From Myroides oncorhynchi (lineage in GTDB: Bacteria > Bacteroidota > Bacteroidia > Flavobacteriales > Flavobacteriaceae): DNA of 64,000 bases. Under the pieces are notes generated by a model. It saw only the letters and a list, made by a program, of their open reading frames with translations. It ran no database searches and was not told the DNA's origin. The stretch is from assembly GCF_020905415.1 (NCBI RefSeq), contig NZ_JAJJMP010000001.1, positions 3,669,501-3,733,500 of the forward strand, in the 5' to 3' direction. This document shows positions 1 through 8,380 of this stretch, piece by piece (position 1 is the stretch's first letter; each line of letters starts with the position of its first letter). The position numbers and the translations under genes are program-made.

Positions 1-103
1 AACTCGATACTATAAACTTCATACTATAATTGTTTTATATGTAAAAATACTTTTACAGTTACAAATATATCCGATTATTACCAATAATAAAAGAAATATC
101 ACT

Positions 104-1789
104 TTACTTTTTTATGAATTTTCGTTTTCTAATGAGAATAAATACACAACCGAAAATTACAACCAACACTATTGGGACAACCAATACTTTCATCTGTATA
201 GATGTATACTGCTGCTCTACTCTTAATTTGTCTAGCATTGGGATCTTAACCTCTTTGGTTCTCAAATTAATAAGTCCTGTATCATCTAGTAGATAATTGA
301 CTGAATTTAGTACTAATTCTTTATTTCCATAAAGCATATTAGTCCATTTGTCATATCCTAACTCCAGAGGCATCCCTTTTTCATCTAGCTGGTTTCTGAT
401 AATATCTCCATCTGATATCACGATCATCTGAGTACTTTTACTCTCTGAAAGTGGCTTCTCTACTGAGAAAGGCATCACACGGTTCTTAAACACAGAAGAA
501 AAATTACCTTCTAATAACACTCCTAAAATATAACTTCCCTTGCCCTCATAGAACTCAGGTGTAACTTGTTCGTTGATTACTTCAAAGCTAATTTCATTTG
601 GCACACCTACTAAACTTGAGTATTTAGATGACTTCACTAAGATTGTCTTTTTAATACCATTCTTTAAGGTATCGATCGGAGAAGCGAAATCATACTTCAC
701 TCCTTCTATATTTTTAACGATAGGATGATCTGAATCTGGATATACAAAAGGGGCAAACTTCCATAAGAAATCAGTGTACACTGTCTCACTCCCCTGTCTT
801 CCTGACGCTAGCTTTATCTTAGTACTTATTTCGTCTTTAACCAACACTGGATTAATACGCACTCCATACTTAAATAATAATTCTCCTAAGCTCTGATCTT
901 TTGGATACGCTAGCATTCTTCCATCTTGTCTAAGACTGTCGAAGTCTGCCTGCACCTGATCGATTAGCCATAGTGCCTTACCACCATTCATTACATACTG
1001 ATCCAGCACTCCTATTTGCTCTTCAGAGAAGGGTTTAGTTGGCTTAGCTATAATCGCTAGGTCATATTCTTTTAGTTGCTCTAAAGTCTTCTGTGGAGTC
1101 TTTGTCACAGAATCAAGTGTAAAAGGCGCGATATGATACGACTCTCTCACTGTCATTAAGAAGTCAGCGATATTGCCATCTTCTAACTCCCCATTCCCTT
1201 TAAGGATAGCGATCTTCTTATATTTCTCTTGCGTTACTTTATTGATTGCCTCGGCAAATGCATATTCTAAGTGCTGTACAGATGAGACAACTTTCTCTTC
1301 TGTATTCGCTCCCATCATATTCTTTAACAGTTGCACTCTTGCTACTTTTCCCCCTTGTGTCACTAAAGCCCAAGGAAATACTAACTGTTGGCTCTGAGCT
1401 CCCTTATCGCTTACTGTAATCGTAACGGGTTTCAGATCAAAATTATATAACTTCTCTACTGCTTCTTTCTTATTTAGGCTTTCCTCATTAGGATCGACAA
1501 ATCTAAACTTGATATTCGAATTTATAGATTGTATCTCCTCTAGGAGCTGTTTAGTCTCATTCTGAAGTCGTCTAAACTCTAGTGGGAAGTTGCCTTTTAG
1601 GAACACATCTACCACCACTGGCTCCTGCACCTGATCTACTATTCCTACTGTACTAGCAGAAAGAGTATATCTATGATCTTGTGTAAAGTCAAATCGTTTA
1701 TATACAAAAGTACCGATAACATTAAGCACTACTAATGCTACAAGTAAACGTATCAGTAACTTAATATCGTTTTTTTGAAACTTCTTCAT
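104..1789 (-). CDS. gldG: GldG, auxiliary subunit of the gliding-motility ABC transporter
   Basis: GldG works with GldA (ATPase, not in this window) and GldF in an ABC transporter needed for flavobacterial gliding. The 561-aa protein has one membrane segment near residues 13-32, a long extracytoplasmic region of the ABC_transp_aux type, and a second membrane segment near residues 540-556 that ends in a basic tail. That is the family layout and usual length. Its ATG overlaps the gldF stop codon by one base (TAATG), so the two are translationally coupled. It is the last gene of a leftward operon; the 103 bases beyond it are AT-rich and hold no gene. What GldAFG transports is not settled. The identity rests on sequence style plus the gldF neighbour. 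Confidence 0.93.
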   Translation of the reverse strand: MKKFQKNDIKLLIRLLVALVVLNVIGTFVYKRFDFTQDHRYTLSASTVGIVDQVQEPVVVDVFLKGNFPLEFRRLQNETKQLLEEIQSINSNIKFRFVDPNEESLNKKEAVEKLYNFDLKPVTITVSDKGAQSQQLVFPWALVTQGGKVARVQLLKNMMGANTEEKVVSSVQHLEYAFAEAINKVTQEKYKKIAILKGNGELEDGNIADFLMTVRESYHIAPFTLDSVTKTPQKTLEQLKEYDLAIIAKPTKPFSEEQIGVLDQYVMNGGKALWLIDQVQADFDSLRQDGRMLAYPKDQSLGELLFKYGVRINPVLVKDEISTKIKLASGRQGSETVYTDFLWKFAPFVYPDSDHPIVKNIEGVKYDFASPIDTLKNGIKKTILVKSSKYSSLVGVPNEISFEVINEQVTPEFYEGKGSYILGVLLEGNFSSVFKNRVMPFSVEKPLSESKSTQMIVISDGDIIRNQLDEKGMPLELGYDKWTNMLYGNKELVLNSVNYLLDDTGLINLRTKEVKIPMLDKLRVEQQYTSIQMKVLVVPIVLVVIFGCVFILIRKRKFIKK

Positions 1790-2505
1790 TATTTGCGCAG
1801 TGTTTTAATTTTGAATACTGTAAGTCCAAGACACAAGATAGTCATTGAAGCAAAATAGATCAAATCTCTCGTATCGATAACTCCTTTAGAGATACTTCTG
1901 AAGTGGTATAGAATACCTATCTTCTCAAACCACTCTCCGAATAGTCCAGCTAACGCATCTATCCCTAAAGAAAAGAATAGACACAGCGCCACTCCTGTGA
2001 TAAAAGCTACAATCTGATTTTCTGTCAATGAAGAAGAGAATATCCCCATAGATACATAACACGCCACTAAAAATAGTAGCCCTATAAACGAACCAATGAT
2101 ACTACTGTAATCTATATGTTGCCCCTCTAAGACTAAATCTTTAAGGATAAACACATATACTATAGTAGGAATAATAGCAATAAAGATTAAAGCAAATACA
2201 CCGATGAACTTCCCTAAAACGATTTGCCATACAGATAACGGTTTAGTTAGTAATAGCTCTATCGTACCATTCTTAATCTCCTCAGAGAAGCTCTTCATAC
2301 TTACTGCTGGGATTAGGAATATCAACACCCACGGTGCCAAATAGAAAAAAGGAGACAGATCTGCGAAGCCACTTTGCAACACATTATACTCTCCATCTAA
2401 AAACCACAACAAAATACCATTTATCACTAAAAACAAGACTATAACTAGATAGCCTGTTAATGAACTAAAAAAAGCTTTAATTTCTCTAAGACTGATTGCC
2501 TTCAT
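1789..2505 (-). CDS. gldF: GldF, permease of the gliding-motility ABC transporter
   Basis: This 238-aa protein has about six hydrophobic segments and is the membrane permease partner of GldG. It belongs to the ABC-2 type permeases: the cytoplasmic stretch around residues 70-95 (SFSEEIKNGTIELLLTKPLS) is the conserved coupling region seen in NosY/GldF-type permeases. The gene ends inside the start codon of gldG and begins 10 bases after the small monooxygenase-like gene, so all are probably one transcript. The ATPase gldA is absent here, which is normal because gldA commonly lies elsewhere. Confidence 0.93.
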   Translation of the reverse strand: MKAISLREIKAFFSSLTGYLVIVLFLVINGILLWFLDGEYNVLQSGFADLSPFFYLAPWVLIFLIPAVSMKSFSEEIKNGTIELLLTKPLSVWQIVLGKFIGVFALIFIAIIPTIVYVFILKDLVLEGQHIDYSSIIGSFIGLLFLVACYVSMGIFSSSLTENQIVAFITGVALCLFFSLGIDALAGLFGEWFEKIGILYHFRSISKGVIDTRDLIYFASMTILCLGLTVFKIKTLRK

Positions 2506-2515
2506 AAACTATTTA

Positions 2516-2812
2516 CTATTTAAGTGTCACCACTTTATCCACACTCCAAGCTTCTGCCTTCTCTTTGAACAAAGTTTTGGTATAAGGCCATAACTCACCG
2601 AAAAGTTCTGATTTCTTATAGTCATCAAGATTACTCTCATCTTCCCAGTAACTATACGTAAAAAACACATTAGTATGCTGTTTATCACGATATACCTCTA
2701 AGAATTGACATCCTGGATAATGACGTACTTTATCTTTGATAGTATCAAAGTGTGCTAAAAAATCATCCACCTTATCTTCAAGCAAGGTTAGCTTTACAAT
2801 TCTTATAAACAT
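2516..2812 (-). CDS. Antibiotic biosynthesis monooxygenase (ABM) domain protein
   Basis: This is a small dimeric ferredoxin-like fold protein of the ABM family, whose members include quinol monooxygenases and heme-degrading enzymes. The motifs are a beta strand at the start (MFIRIVKLTLLEDKVDDFLAHF), the central PGCQFLEVYRDKQHTNVFFTYSYWED, and the family C-terminal W/F residues. I chose the ATG at 2812, giving 98 aa, because an upstream ATG at 2845 would run back into the preceding gene and adds residues not typical of the family. It lies between a SAM hydrolase and gldF. The substrate cannot be inferred from sequence, and many relatives have no proven reaction. Confidence 0.75.
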   Translation of the reverse strand: MFIRIVKLTLLEDKVDDFLAHFDTIKDKVRHYPGCQFLEVYRDKQHTNVFFTYSYWEDESNLDDYKKSELFGELWPYTKTLFKEKAEAWSVDKVVTLK

Positions 2813-2822
2813 AGTTTTTACT

Positions 2823-3662
2823 TTAATATTGTGCTTCAGGATCAAATTCGATCATGATTGTATCATTTAAATTCAGATTCATCAACTGACGAGGCGTACC
2901 TCCAGGAGAATCTGGTCTAGAGTAAAACAAGCCAATCGTCAACAAATCAACATCATTAAAGACAGCCACTAGTTCTCCTGCACGCTCCTTCAAAGTAGCG
3001 ATATCATTTGTTTTAAAATCAGCGAAGTGATTACTAATACGCGAGATGCGGTAATCCTTAAATCGAATAGCGTATTTAGTATTTCCATTTGAAACTACAT
3101 CATAGTCGCTTCTGTGTATATTAGTCACTAGATTTCCATAAGAATCTTCGTATATAACTTTTCCTGTAATTTTATTTGGCAATAGAGAAACGCTCATCGC
3201 TAAGCGGCTTGGGTTATAGATAGACTCTAGTGAATTCCCTATCTCTTCTAATCTGCGACCTTCTAATAATTGATATGCACAATACACGAATATGTCATTT
3301 GACTTCATCATTCCATCGTGCTTGATGTGAACTGCCTTATCGAAACTTTCTTCTCCTAAGATGATGCTTACTATCCCGTTATCAGCGGTGATAAAATAAT
3401 GACCATCATATTCTACGCAGATTGCTTTTGTATAATCCGTTACAGAAGCATCGACTGCTATGATATGTATTGTACCTTGAGGAAACTGGTTATAAGCTGC
3501 TCCGATAACGAATCCAGCATCCTCAGTATTATATTTACTTATTTCGTGTGAGATATCAACTATATTACAGCCACTGATATTGGAATATATCTTCCCCTTT
3601 AAAGCCCCTACATAATGGTCTCTATATCCAAAATCTGTTGTTAGTGTAATTATTCTTTGCAT
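2823..3662 (-). CDS. SAM hydrolase / SAM hydroxide adenosyltransferase (DUF62)
   Basis: The 279-aa protein belongs to the DUF62 family, which splits S-adenosylmethionine into adenosine and methionine using a water-derived hydroxide. Family motifs are visible: the N-terminal TLTTDFGYRDHYVGALKGKI, the VDISHEI segment near residue 37, the GTIHIIAVD strand and the TADNGIVS loop. It is first in the leftward operon that leads into gldF-gldG and is divergent from phoH across 90 bases. A link to gliding is only positional. The cellular purpose of this reaction remains unclear for the family. Confidence 0.88.
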   Translation of the reverse strand: MQRIITLTTDFGYRDHYVGALKGKIYSNISGCNIVDISHEISKYNTEDAGFVIGAAYNQFPQGTIHIIAVDASVTDYTKAICVEYDGHYFITADNGIVSIILGEESFDKAVHIKHDGMMKSNDIFVYCAYQLLEGRRLEEIGNSLESIYNPSRLAMSVSLLPNKITGKVIYEDSYGNLVTNIHRSDYDVVSNGNTKYAIRFKDYRISRISNHFADFKTNDIATLKERAGELVAVFNDVDLLTIGLFYSRPDSPGGTPRQLMNLNLNDTIMIEFDPEAQY

Positions 3663-3705
3663 TATTATTTTTCAATATATTTTAAGAAAAATGATTTTTT
3701 TATAG

Positions 3706-3713
3706 TAGATTTG
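3706..3713 (+). promoter_or_regulatory. -7 box TAGATTTG upstream of phoH
   Basis: TAGATTTG matches the flavobacterial -7 consensus TANNTTTG and lies 45-52 bases before the phoH start. No TTG is seen at the usual -33 spacing, so only half of the promoter is supported. Confidence 0.45.
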
Positions 3714-3757
3714 AATATACAAAATTAGATTATTTTTTTTAATTAACTCCATTGGTA

Positions 3758-4741
3758 TTGAACGAAAGGATAATAGAATTAACAGATTTTAGCCCTAAAG
3801 ATTTTTGGGGTCCACAAGACACTCATTTAGATGTACTTAAGAAGTTATATCCGAAGATTAAAATTGTGGCGAGGGGAACTTTACTTAAAGTTTATGGTGA
3901 TCCTGAGATTTTAGACGAGTTTGAGAAAAGTTTTGACCGTCTAATCAAGTACTTTACTAGATATAATCGCATTGATGAGAATATCATAGAGAGACTAGTC
4001 TTAGATAGCGCACCTACCTCACTTCCTACAGATGATATCCTAGTACATGGCGTATCTGGTAAAATGATCAAAGCGATCACACCGAATCAACAGAAACTCG
4101 TGAAGTATGTAGAGAAAAATGATATGGTCTTTGCCATTGGACCTGCAGGTACAGGGAAGACTTACACTGGAGTAGCATTAGCTGTTCGAGCACTTAAAAA
4201 CAAAGAGGTAAAGAAGATTATCTTAACTAGACCTGCTGTAGAAGCTGGAGAAAACTTAGGCTTTTTACCTGGTGATATGAAAGAGAAGTTAGATCCTTAT
4301 ATGCAGCCACTTTATGATGCATTAAGAGATATGCTTCCTCCACAGACACTAGATGACTATATCCTAAAAGGCACTATACAGATAGCTCCTTTAGCATTTA
4401 TGCGCGGACGTACATTAGATAATGCTTTTGTTATTTTAGATGAAGCTCAGAATACAACGCACTCTCAGATGAAAATGTTCTTAACTCGTATGGGAAAGCA
4501 TGCGAAGTTTATCATTACAGGAGATCCTGGACAAATAGACTTACCTCGTAAAGTTTCTTCTGGATTAAAAGAAGCACTTTATATCTTAAAAGATGTAGAA
4601 GGTATCGGAATGATATACTTAGACGACAAAGATATTGTACGTCACAAATTAGTTAAAAAGATTGTCGAAGCTTATAAAATCAGCGAAGAGCGACCTGATA
4701 AAATGTCAATAGAAGAACTAAAAAAAATGGAAGGTAATTAA
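3758..4741 (+). CDS. PhoH family ATPase
   Basis: PhoH-like proteins are cytoplasmic P-loop ATPases related to superfamily 1 helicases and linked to RNA metabolism and stress. A Walker A motif is visible (FAIGPAGTGKTYTG) and a Walker B (NAFVILDEAQNTT), with the ITGDPGQIDLPR motif after it, all in the usual order. The start is not ATG: TTG codons are present at 3752 and 3758. I prefer 3758 because it gives MNERIIEL, which fits the family's N-terminus better than MVLNER. The protein is then 327 aa. The last codons form one arm of a large terminator hairpin (see 4711-4766). It stands alone as a transcription unit, divergent from the SAM hydrolase operon. Confidence 0.92.
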   Translation: MNERIIELTDFSPKDFWGPQDTHLDVLKKLYPKIKIVARGTLLKVYGDPEILDEFEKSFDRLIKYFTRYNRIDENIIERLVLDSAPTSLPTDDILVHGVSGKMIKAITPNQQKLVKYVEKNDMVFAIGPAGTGKTYTGVALAVRALKNKEVKKIILTRPAVEAGENLGFLPGDMKEKLDPYMQPLYDALRDMLPPQTLDDYILKGTIQIAPLAFMRGRTLDNAFVILDEAQNTTHSQMKMFLTRMGKHAKFIITGDPGQIDLPRKVSSGLKEALYILKDVEGIGMIYLDDKDIVRHKLVKKIVEAYKISEERPDKMSIEELKKMEGN

Positions 4742-4766
4742 ACCTTCCATTTTTTTTAGTTCTTCT
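4711..4766. terminator. Bidirectional terminator overlapping the phoH 3' end
   Basis: A perfect 25-bp inverted repeat (4711-4735 and 4742-4766) with a 6-base loop. The left arm is phoH coding sequence, and the stop codon TAA lies at the loop. Runs of A and T within the arms give T-tracts on both strands, so it can end phoH and the convergent lipoprotein gene. Confidence 0.85.
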
Positions 4767-4771
4767 ATAAT

Positions 4772-5557
4772 CTACTGATTGTAAGTATCTCTTAAAAACA
4801 TTAGTTTCTGTTTACCCTCAGAATATAAAAATAAACAATCGTCTCTTAATTCAAAACGATCACAACTATCTAGTACTGACAACAACTCTTTTTCCTTTTG
4901 ATACATTTCTGTTACATATTCTGGCGAAAGAACTACTTTAAAGAAAATACTATCCCCTTCACATCTCACATCACCATAAATCATGTGATTACCACCACTA
5001 CCTGAGAAACTTCTCGTATTAATATCAATACAAATCATAGGTATTTGATTTATACCTAGCTCTTCTATTCTTTTATCTTCGTAAGACTGAAAAATCCAGT
5101 TTCCTGATAACTTATCTGTATATAAATAATGACCAAAACAAGCAAAATCTAACACTTCTTCTTCAGTACTATTTTGATTTTTAATCAATCTAATAGCTAC
5201 TGAATGATCAAATCTACCATCACCAAACTCTTTTGCTGTTTCATCTTCATAAATCACTACTTCTATCTCCTCATGTTTAGTACTTGATCTATATATCCTA
5301 CATTCTCCGTCAACTAATGGCTCTACAAATGGAAATATAATCTTTTGATTTGGTTTTGTACTTGAATAGACAATCCCCTTTTTACCTATAGACACTACTT
5401 GTGGTGAATCTTGCGCCACTGCCTTAAAAAAAGTCCCCTCTAAATCATTCTTACTTAATAGATCTATTTGCTTATTATTCGCCTCTTTAAAACCTTTTTC
5501 TTTTACTTGATCTACTCCACAAGAAGGAAACAACGAAACAGTTAATGCCAATATCAT
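4772..5557 (-). CDS. Hypothetical lipoprotein
   Basis: I do not recognise this 261-aa protein. The N-terminus (MILALTVSLFPSCG) looks like a short lipoprotein signal ending in a lipobox-like LFPSC, so lipidation at Cys13 is likely, although the signal lacks the usual basic residues. An in-frame ATT a few codons upstream could add residues but is not a standard start. The rest is soluble and rich in acidic and beta-forming segments, with no motif I can name. It is convergent with phoH and shares its terminator. It follows a 269-base gap after the ybaK-like gene and so probably has its own promoter; CAAAGATA at 5684-5691 reads TATCTTTG on this strand. Confidence 0.6.
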   Translation of the reverse strand: MILALTVSLFPSCGVDQVKEKGFKEANNKQIDLLSKNDLEGTFFKAVAQDSPQVVSIGKKGIVYSSTKPNQKIIFPFVEPLVDGECRIYRSSTKHEEIEVVIYEDETAKEFGDGRFDHSVAIRLIKNQNSTEEEVLDFACFGHYLYTDKLSGNWIFQSYEDKRIEELGINQIPMICIDINTRSFSGSGGNHMIYGDVRCEGDSIFFKVVLSPEYVTEMYQKEKELLSVLDSCDRFELRDDCLFLYSEGKQKLMFLRDTYNQ

Positions 5558-5683
5558 ATTTTCAATTTTACAGTGTACAAAGATATGTTCTACTTACCAG
5601 CTAAATAAATCATTCAATCTTTTTTAGTATTAATTTAACTCTGAAACACTACTTTTATTAAACTTTTATCTAATTTGTCCATG

Positions 5684-5691
5684 CAAAGATA
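5684..5691 (-). promoter_or_regulatory. -7 box TATCTTTG upstream of the lipoprotein gene
   Basis: On the minus strand this reads TATCTTTG, a perfect TANNTTTG match, about 127 bases before the lipoprotein ATG. A TTG lies 14 bases further upstream, which is shorter than the usual spacing. The rest of the 5558-5826 gap is AT-rich and holds no gene I can see. Confidence 0.35.
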
Positions 5692-5826
5692 CAACAACAT
5701 TAACTAATCAATATTTAGTTCTGTCAACTATTGTCATAATTATAACAAAATATTAATATAAATGCACGAATTGAACTAATAAAACTTCTTTAAACAAGAC
5801 AGAAACAAATTTTAAACAACTTATTA

Positions 5827-6315
5827 TCAACTAGTTTTAACAATATCCGCAAACTTAGCATCTATAACATGAAGTAAATCTATTGGATTAATACCAATAC
5901 TTAATCCCTTTCGCCCACCACTTACATATACCTTCACGTATTCCTTAACTTGTTCATCTATAAATGTGGGATACAACTTCTTCATTCCCACAGGAGAACA
6001 CCCTCCTCTAATATAACCTGTAATTGACAACAAATCCTTAACCGCTAGCATTTCTATTTTTTTCTCTCCACACACTTGAGCAGCTTTCTTCAAATCTAAT
6101 TCACTATTAATAACAACTACAAACACATATATTTCATTTCCTTTACCATGTGCCACAAGTGTCTTTAACGAGATCTCTTCTCCTATACCAAGCTTTTCAC
6201 ACACAGACTTCCCATCTATTAATTCGTCTGAAATATCGTATTCACACATCTCATAATTAGCTTTTTTACTATCCAGGATACGCAATGCATTTGTTTTAGC
6301 TACTTTTTTACTCAT
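5827..6315 (-). CDS. ybaK: YbaK/EbsC-type Cys-tRNA(Pro) deacylase
   Basis: YbaK proteins remove cysteine mistakenly attached to tRNA-Pro, a translation quality-control step in the cytoplasm. The 162-aa length is normal. Family landmarks are present: the catalytic-type lysine in SLKTLV (Lys51), the GYIRGGCSPVGM loop and the SGGRKGLSIGINP loop near the C-terminus. The protein could be one of the close relatives with other tRNA specificities, but GxxxGGCSPVG favours YbaK. It starts 36 bases after the small hypothetical gene at 6352-6588, probably in the same transcript. Confidence 0.88.
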   Translation of the reverse strand: MSKKVAKTNALRILDSKKANYEMCEYDISDELIDGKSVCEKLGIGEEISLKTLVAHGKGNEIYVFVVVINSELDLKKAAQVCGEKKIEMLAVKDLLSITGYIRGGCSPVGMKKLYPTFIDEQVKEYVKVYVSGGRKGLSIGINPIDLLHVIDAKFADIVKTS

Positions 6316-6351
6316 TTTATAAAATTGTACTTACTACTTAAAATGGCAAAT

Positions 6352-6588
6352 CTACAATAATGTTGTCTTATACCCAGTCTGTCTTAAGCAAAACATAAAG
6401 TCATCTTGATTATCACATACACAATAAATATTCAAAGAAGAACCTACGAGCTTCTTGAAGATTGGCTTAAAGCTCTTAGGCAATGTAGCATAGAACTCAT
6501 CCATATTTGATAACTTATATTTAGGATCAACGTCTACTGCTACTAAGACTACAAACTCATTATTTTTTAATTCAATAGGTAATTTCAT
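6352..6588 (-). CDS. Small conserved-looking hypothetical protein, 78 aa
   Basis: I do not recognise this protein. It is soluble, with no signal peptide or membrane segment, and reads as an alternating beta/alpha fold: a beta strand in FVVLVAVDVDP, a helix around EFYATLPKSFKPIFKKLVG, and a second strand in LNIYCVCDN. The start ATG at 6588 is followed by lysine and leucine codons typical of local genes, and codon use matches its neighbours. It lies upstream of the YbaK-like gene on the same strand, 36 bases apart. I consider it a real gene because the frame is well spaced and fills the gap before a co-directional gene. Confidence 0.6.
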   Translation of the reverse strand: MKLPIELKNNEFVVLVAVDVDPKYKLSNMDEFYATLPKSFKPIFKKLVGSSLNIYCVCDNQDDFMFCLRQTGYKTTLL

Positions 6589-6784
6589 AGTTTTCTTTTT
6601 TAATGGTTATTACGGCAATTTATAAAAAAATTCATTACTTTTTTACATTTGTTGAAAAAATCACAACCCTACTTCCCCATCATTATTCCGAAATAAACAA
6701 TATTTAAATCTCATTTCTCGAATAAATTAGACCTAATAAAAAGATAAAATGTAGTTATCAACCGTATTTTGTGGAAAAAAAAAT

Positions 6785-6792
6785 TACATTTG
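6785..6792 (+). promoter_or_regulatory. -7 box TACATTTG upstream of the oxygenase gene
   Basis: TACATTTG is a perfect match to TANNTTTG, 40 bases before the ATG at 6833. A TTTTG lies 13 bases upstream, closer than the usual -33 spacing. Confidence 0.5.
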
Positions 6793-6832
6793 CGTCAAAT
6801 AACTCAAGTAAGCATAAATAACAACTAAGTAA

Positions 6833-7783
6833 ATGCAAAACATTCCTAGTGTTGACTTACGTGATTTCCTATCGGATGACCCGGTACGTAAACAAAAGTT
6901 TGTAAATGAAATCGGCCAAGCCTACGAAGAAATTGGATTCGTAGCACTTAAAGGACACTTTTTAGACGATCAATTAGTTGAGAATCTTTACACAGAAGTC
7001 CGCAACTTCTTTAATCTTCCATTAGAAACTAAAGATTCTTATGAAGTACCAGGTATTGGTGGTCAAAGGGGATATGTTTCTTTTGGTAAAGAACATGCAA
7101 AAGGGAGAACAGAAGGTGACTTAAAAGAGTTTTGGCATTTTGGTCAATACGTTGACAATGATCCTGCTCTAGAAGCATCTTACCCTGCTAATGTAGAAGT
7201 AAAAGAATTACCTCAGTTCAACGCTGTTGGAAAAAAAACTTACCAAATGCTAGAAAAAACAGGTGTGTACGTATTGCGTGCTCTTGCTTTATTCTTAGAT
7301 TTAGATGAGTTCTACTTTGACAAATTCGTTAAAAACGGAAACAGTATCTTACGCCCTATCCACTACCCGCCTATCAAAGATGAACCTAAGAACGCTGTAA
7401 GAGCAGCTGCTCACGGGGACATTAACTTGATTACACTGCTTATGGGTGCTCAAGGTAAAGGCTTACAGGTACAGAACCACGATGGACAGTGGATCGATGC
7501 TATCGCAGCTGATGACGAATTAGTGATCAATGTAGGTGATATGCTGTCTCGCCACTCTAATAATAGATTAAAATCTACTATACACCAAGTGGTAAACCCT
7601 CCTCGTGAATTATGGGGAACATCTAGATACTCTATTCCTTTCTTTATGCATCCTGTAAGCACGATGCCGCTAAACTGTTTAGAAAACTGTATCGACGAGA
7701 ATCATCCTAAGTTATATGAAGATATCACTTCAGGAGACTTCTTATATCAGAGACTAGTAGAATTAGGTTTGATTAAAGCTTAA
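6833..7783 (+). CDS. Isopenicillin N synthase-like Fe(II)/2-oxoglutarate oxygenase
   Basis: This 316-aa cytoplasmic protein is a non-haem iron oxygenase of the isopenicillin N synthase/flavonol synthase superfamily. The N-terminal DIOX_N region covers about residues 3-120. The iron ligands are all visible: His194 and Asp196 in AAHGDINLIT, and His251 in KSTIHQVV. Arg265 and Ser267 in SRYSIPFF form the R-x-S pair that binds 2-oxoglutarate. It is a single-gene unit with a strong terminator after it. There is no natural-product cluster around it, so a housekeeping role such as amino-acid or nucleotide-linked oxidation is as likely as secondary metabolism. The substrate is unknown. Confidence 0.88.
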   Translation: MQNIPSVDLRDFLSDDPVRKQKFVNEIGQAYEEIGFVALKGHFLDDQLVENLYTEVRNFFNLPLETKDSYEVPGIGGQRGYVSFGKEHAKGRTEGDLKEFWHFGQYVDNDPALEASYPANVEVKELPQFNAVGKKTYQMLEKTGVYVLRALALFLDLDEFYFDKFVKNGNSILRPIHYPPIKDEPKNAVRAAAHGDINLITLLMGAQGKGLQVQNHDGQWIDAIAADDELVINVGDMLSRHSNNRLKSTIHQVVNPPRELWGTSRYSIPFFMHPVSTMPLNCLENCIDENHPKLYEDITSGDFLYQRLVELGLIKA

Positions 7784-7812
7784 TTAATTAATCCTATTCA
7801 AGACATATTCTT

Positions 7813-7845
7813 AAAAGAGGAGGTGTAGAACCTCCTCTTTTTTAT
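7813..7845 (+). terminator. Terminator after the oxygenase gene
   Basis: A 12-bp perfect stem (7813-7824 with 7830-7841), a 5-base loop and a T-run. Confidence 0.88.
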
Positions 7846-8016
7846 TTATTGAGAAATACTTTTTAAGTATTCATTTTTTTACTACAGTATATCAATAATT
7901 TTTAACACATTTCGTACCTTTACATATACCCACAATAGACAGGCTCTAGATCACTATTATCTATCTTATCTACAGGGGTATTATTATTTTATAAAAGCAC
8001 CACATTTAATACTTAT

Positions 8017-8364
8017 ATGAGTAAAAAAATAAATAGTTTAGATGCCTTAGGAGGATTTGTATTCTCTACTAATAAAGATTTTGAGTTCGAACAAGAAGAA
8101 TCTCTAGATACATTAGCTCCTAACCAACAGCGATTAGAAGCCCATCTTGACAAAAAGAATAGAGGCGGTAAAGTAGCTACTATTATTAAGGGATTCGCAG
8201 GAACTGAAGATGACTTAAAAGACCTAGCTAAAAAGCTAAAAACACTATGTGGTGTAGGTGGAAGTGCAAAGGATAGCGAAATTATCATACAAGGTAACTT
8301 TCGCGACAAAATAATGGATTATTTAATAAAAGAAGGCTACAAGGTAAAACGTGTAGGTGGATAA
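8017..8364 (+). CDS. SUI1/YciH-type translation factor
   Basis: The 115-aa protein is a bacterial homologue of eukaryotic initiation factor 1. The SUI1 domain spans about residues 45-115, with the signature region GGKVATIIKGF, then LAKKLKTLCGVGGSAKDSEIIIQGNFRDKIMDYLIKEGY. In E. coli, YciH affects initiation fidelity in vitro; its role in this phylum is not established. It starts 233 bases after the previous terminator-bounded gene and ends 16 bases before the nucleoside phosphorylase, so the two are probably cotranscribed. Confidence 0.88.
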   Translation: MSKKINSLDALGGFVFSTNKDFEFEQEESLDTLAPNQQRLEAHLDKKNRGGKVATIIKGFAGTEDDLKDLAKKLKTLCGVGGSAKDSEIIIQGNFRDKIMDYLIKEGYKVKRVGG

Positions 8365-8380
8365 TTAAAAATTTAATATT

